Shown here: piece by piece, positions 62,307-64,000 of the stretch
Numbering within the stretch: the stretch's first letter is position 1
Layout: every line of letters begins with the position of its first letter
NCBI RefSeq assembly: GCF_947172395.1
Contig: NC_069106.1
Location: 2,542,001-2,606,000, forward strand
Direction of reading: 5' to 3'
From: Bicyclus anynana
Lineage: Eukaryota; Arthropoda; Insecta; Lepidoptera; Nymphalidae
Length of the DNA: 64,000 nucleotides
The notes under the pieces: generated by a model
What the model was told of the DNA's origin: nothing
The model's database searches: none
What the model saw: only the letters and a program-made list of their open reading frames with translations
Position numbers and translations under genes: made by a program

Positions 62307-62794
62307 ATCTATTTTGTAAAAAAGGCTCGTTGTAAATTTTGTTGCACATTCTTTTTTATAAAAATTACTACTAAAAGGCGTAATTATATAAAATTAGGGC
62401 ATTTATATACCAATCGATTCCCTTGGCAAACTAAACAAAACATTAAAGGGGATAGAATAAGCACAATTTTTACATTCATTCTAAACGTCTTCTTAAAAGG
62501 ATGCCGTATGTTTTAAGGATAGCCTTTTAAGGTCAAACGTTTCCTATTAAGTTCTGCCACAATACAAGTACATCTGTCTATTTTTAAATTTAATAAGCAT
62601 TTAGGCTAGCTTTACCTAATTATATACTCCTTTCAAGTCCCAACTTACTAAAAGACAGGGTTTCGTTTCTTGTATCCCAAGGACAATGCTGTACAATGTC
62701 CAATTGCCAAGTCTTTGGAAAGTATTGAATCGTGACAAAATACAAAACACTTTAATATACGTAACTGCTTGAACCAGTAATTAGCGTATGTGGA
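62307..62794. other. Unique stretch
   Basis: No recognised feature. Confidence 0.4.
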
Positions 62795-63235
62795 TTCGGA
62801 TCATACCACCAAATCTCAACTCCAGGCTGAGATTGTAACTGAGGATTTCTTCAAAAAAAGATTCTTCAATACCTCATAGCCATAGCTTAAGTTCTGAGAC
62901 GGAAAGTTGTTGGTGTCACACATTTAGCTGGTGGTCCTGAGCATCATCATTATCAGCCAATGGATGTCCACTGCTAAAAATATTGCATGGACTTCCAAAC
63001 ACAACGGTCTCGAGCCGCCAGCATCCAGCGGCTCCCTGCAACTCGCTTGATGTCCTCGGTCCTCCTAGTGGGTTGACCATCACTGCCTTTTCCTGTACTA
63101 GGTTGCTATTCCAGCACCTTCGGGCACCAACGTCTATCGGCTACGGAGTCTGATCATTGCCACTTCAGCTTTGCGACTATTCTATGTCAGTGACTTTGGT
63201 TCATCTGCGGATCTCCTCATTTCTAAGTCGGTCCT
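62795..63235 (-). mobile_element. SINE-D-like scrap and RTE-e 3' segment
   Basis: 62795-62940 resembles the SINE-D body (AGTTGTTGGTGTCACAC), low confidence and orientation uncertain. 62942-63235 is RTE-e: CAGCCAATGGATGTCCACTG, GTCCTCGGTCCTCCTAGTGG, CATCTGCGGATCTCCTCATT; frame broken by deletions. Confidence 0.72.
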
Positions 63236-63680
63236 CGATATTATAATTAGTATTTGATAATTATCGTTACAAAAATCTGTCAGTCGAGGCTCCTCTCCTA
63301 TGAAGAGATATGGCTTATAAAGATAATGATGATGTCAAAAATACATTCTGTTTTTGTCAGAACTGCGTTTTTAGAACAGAAGGTGTCGATTTTATTAAAC
63401 ACTGCGATTTAAAGAATACATATTGAATCATCTCCGTTAGCTACTGCATGTAGTTACCACAAAATCACCATAGATCGACACGCTAACGCATGATGCTTTG
63501 AAATTTAATTAGACCCAGTTCGAAGACATTTGCATCATGCCAATGCCGAGCGTCAAGGTTGCCATGTTTGTTTTGCACAAACTAGAGCAGCGACTAAACT
63601 GGTTGCATTCGAGAGAAAAAATGATCTAAGAATGATTTACTTTCAATTTAGATATAGGAATATCTATAGCACCTAAATTA
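63236..63680. other. Unique stretch
   Basis: 63540-63615 is CpG-richer. No recognised feature. Confidence 0.35.
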
Positions 63681-63689
63681 ATGTAGGCA

Positions 63690-64000
63690 ACTAAATGGAA
63701 GAAGAGTTTTCTTTATCAAGATTATTCACAAAACTCTGAGATTTGGCACGTTAATGGAACTCTTTGGCATTAAATAGGACATTTTCCTTTGATCTTTCCT
63801 TTGACCTTTGATTGATTTGTGATCCAATTTTAGGTGCAACAAAACCAAGACGGTTTTGTTGCACCTAAAATTGGATCACATAGAAGAAGAGATATTTCTT
63901 TAAAGTGGTTTTTCTGTCAAGATTATTCCCACAAGAATCGAAGATTTAGCAAGTTAGTCAAACTCTTTAGCATTGAACACTGAACAAGAAGTCCTATGAG
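63690..64000. repeat. Diverged direct repeat around a perfect 29-bp hairpin
   Basis: 63698-63780 and 63883-63985 share GAAGAAGAG, CAAGATTATTC, AGATTTAGCA/AGATTTGGCA and CTCTTTAGCATT/CTCTTTGGCATT. Between them 63818-63846 is the exact reverse complement of 63852-63880 (loop AAGAC). May continue beyond the window. Confidence 0.8.

Noticed and set aside
1..64000. Bacterial-type operon, prophage or defence system
   Set aside because: No dense coding, ribosome-site spacing or phage-like genes; composition and repeats are those of an insect nuclear genome.

Overview
The window looks like gene-poor, AT-rich nuclear DNA of a lepidopteran insect (moth or butterfly). This rests on repeat content recognised from memory, since no database was available. 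The content includes two abundant tRNA-derived SINE families with GATGAT or poly-A tails, Lep1-like Helitrons (5' TCTATACTAATATTATAA, 3' CTAG, inserted between A and T), 3' ends of an RTE-type LINE, and many TIR elements. No long intact protein-coding gene is visible; the longest open frames are repeat pieces or chance frames.

Names used below. SINE-A: about 305 bp, A box TAGCCCAGTGG, B box GGTTCGAATCC, (GAT)n tail, resembling the Metulj-type SINEs of butterflies. SINE-B: about 325 bp, A box TGGCGCAGTGG, B box GGTTCGATCCC, poly-A tail. SINE-C and SINE-D: two rarer tRNA-like families. RTE-e: LINE 3' ends coding a GRPPTRW-containing C-terminus. LINE-J: a second LINE C-terminus (VPIVVSVNG). H1, H2, H3: three Helitron-like groups. 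E, F, K, L, N: unclassified repeats; F has 15-bp terminal inverted repeats.

Layout. 1-13.9 kb is a mosaic of SINEs, LINE ends, a TA-flanked MITE (769-894), a GC-rich TIR element inside a LINE end (1690-2057), an RTE-e insertion inside repeat F with 10-bp target-site duplications (3918-4139), and a SINE-B array (6699-7303). 13.96-14.98 kb is the best candidate for host gene sequence: a CpG-rich, repeat-free block ending in a strong splice donor (AAG|GTAAGG at 14979/14980), read as a possible promoter plus first, mainly untranslated, exon of a plus-strand gene. If so, the rest of the window could be its first intron. 16.8-34 kb holds several complete Helitrons, two tandem arrays (19566-19975 and 20650-22055) and numerous SINEs. 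34-46 kb adds a LINE C-terminus (36307-36519), a higher-order tandem array (37049-37796) and dense SINE clusters. 46-53 kb contains repeats N and F twice in the same order. 53-60 kb carries three more tandem arrays (54095-54690, 55215-56800 with a pogo-like insertion, and 58570-59735). 60-64 kb returns to Helitrons, SINEs, an RTE-e end and a perfect 29-bp hairpin at the edge.

The most distinctive signal is a set of perfect or near-perfect inverted duplications with very short loops. In at least four cases (2594-2635, 18077-18209, 42583-42655, 51982-52030), other copies of the same repeat in this window lack the inverted arm. That fits fold-back template switching during replication. I found no convincing new functional system; the value lies in this mutation footprint, the nested-insertion chronology, the tandem arrays and the candidate first exon.
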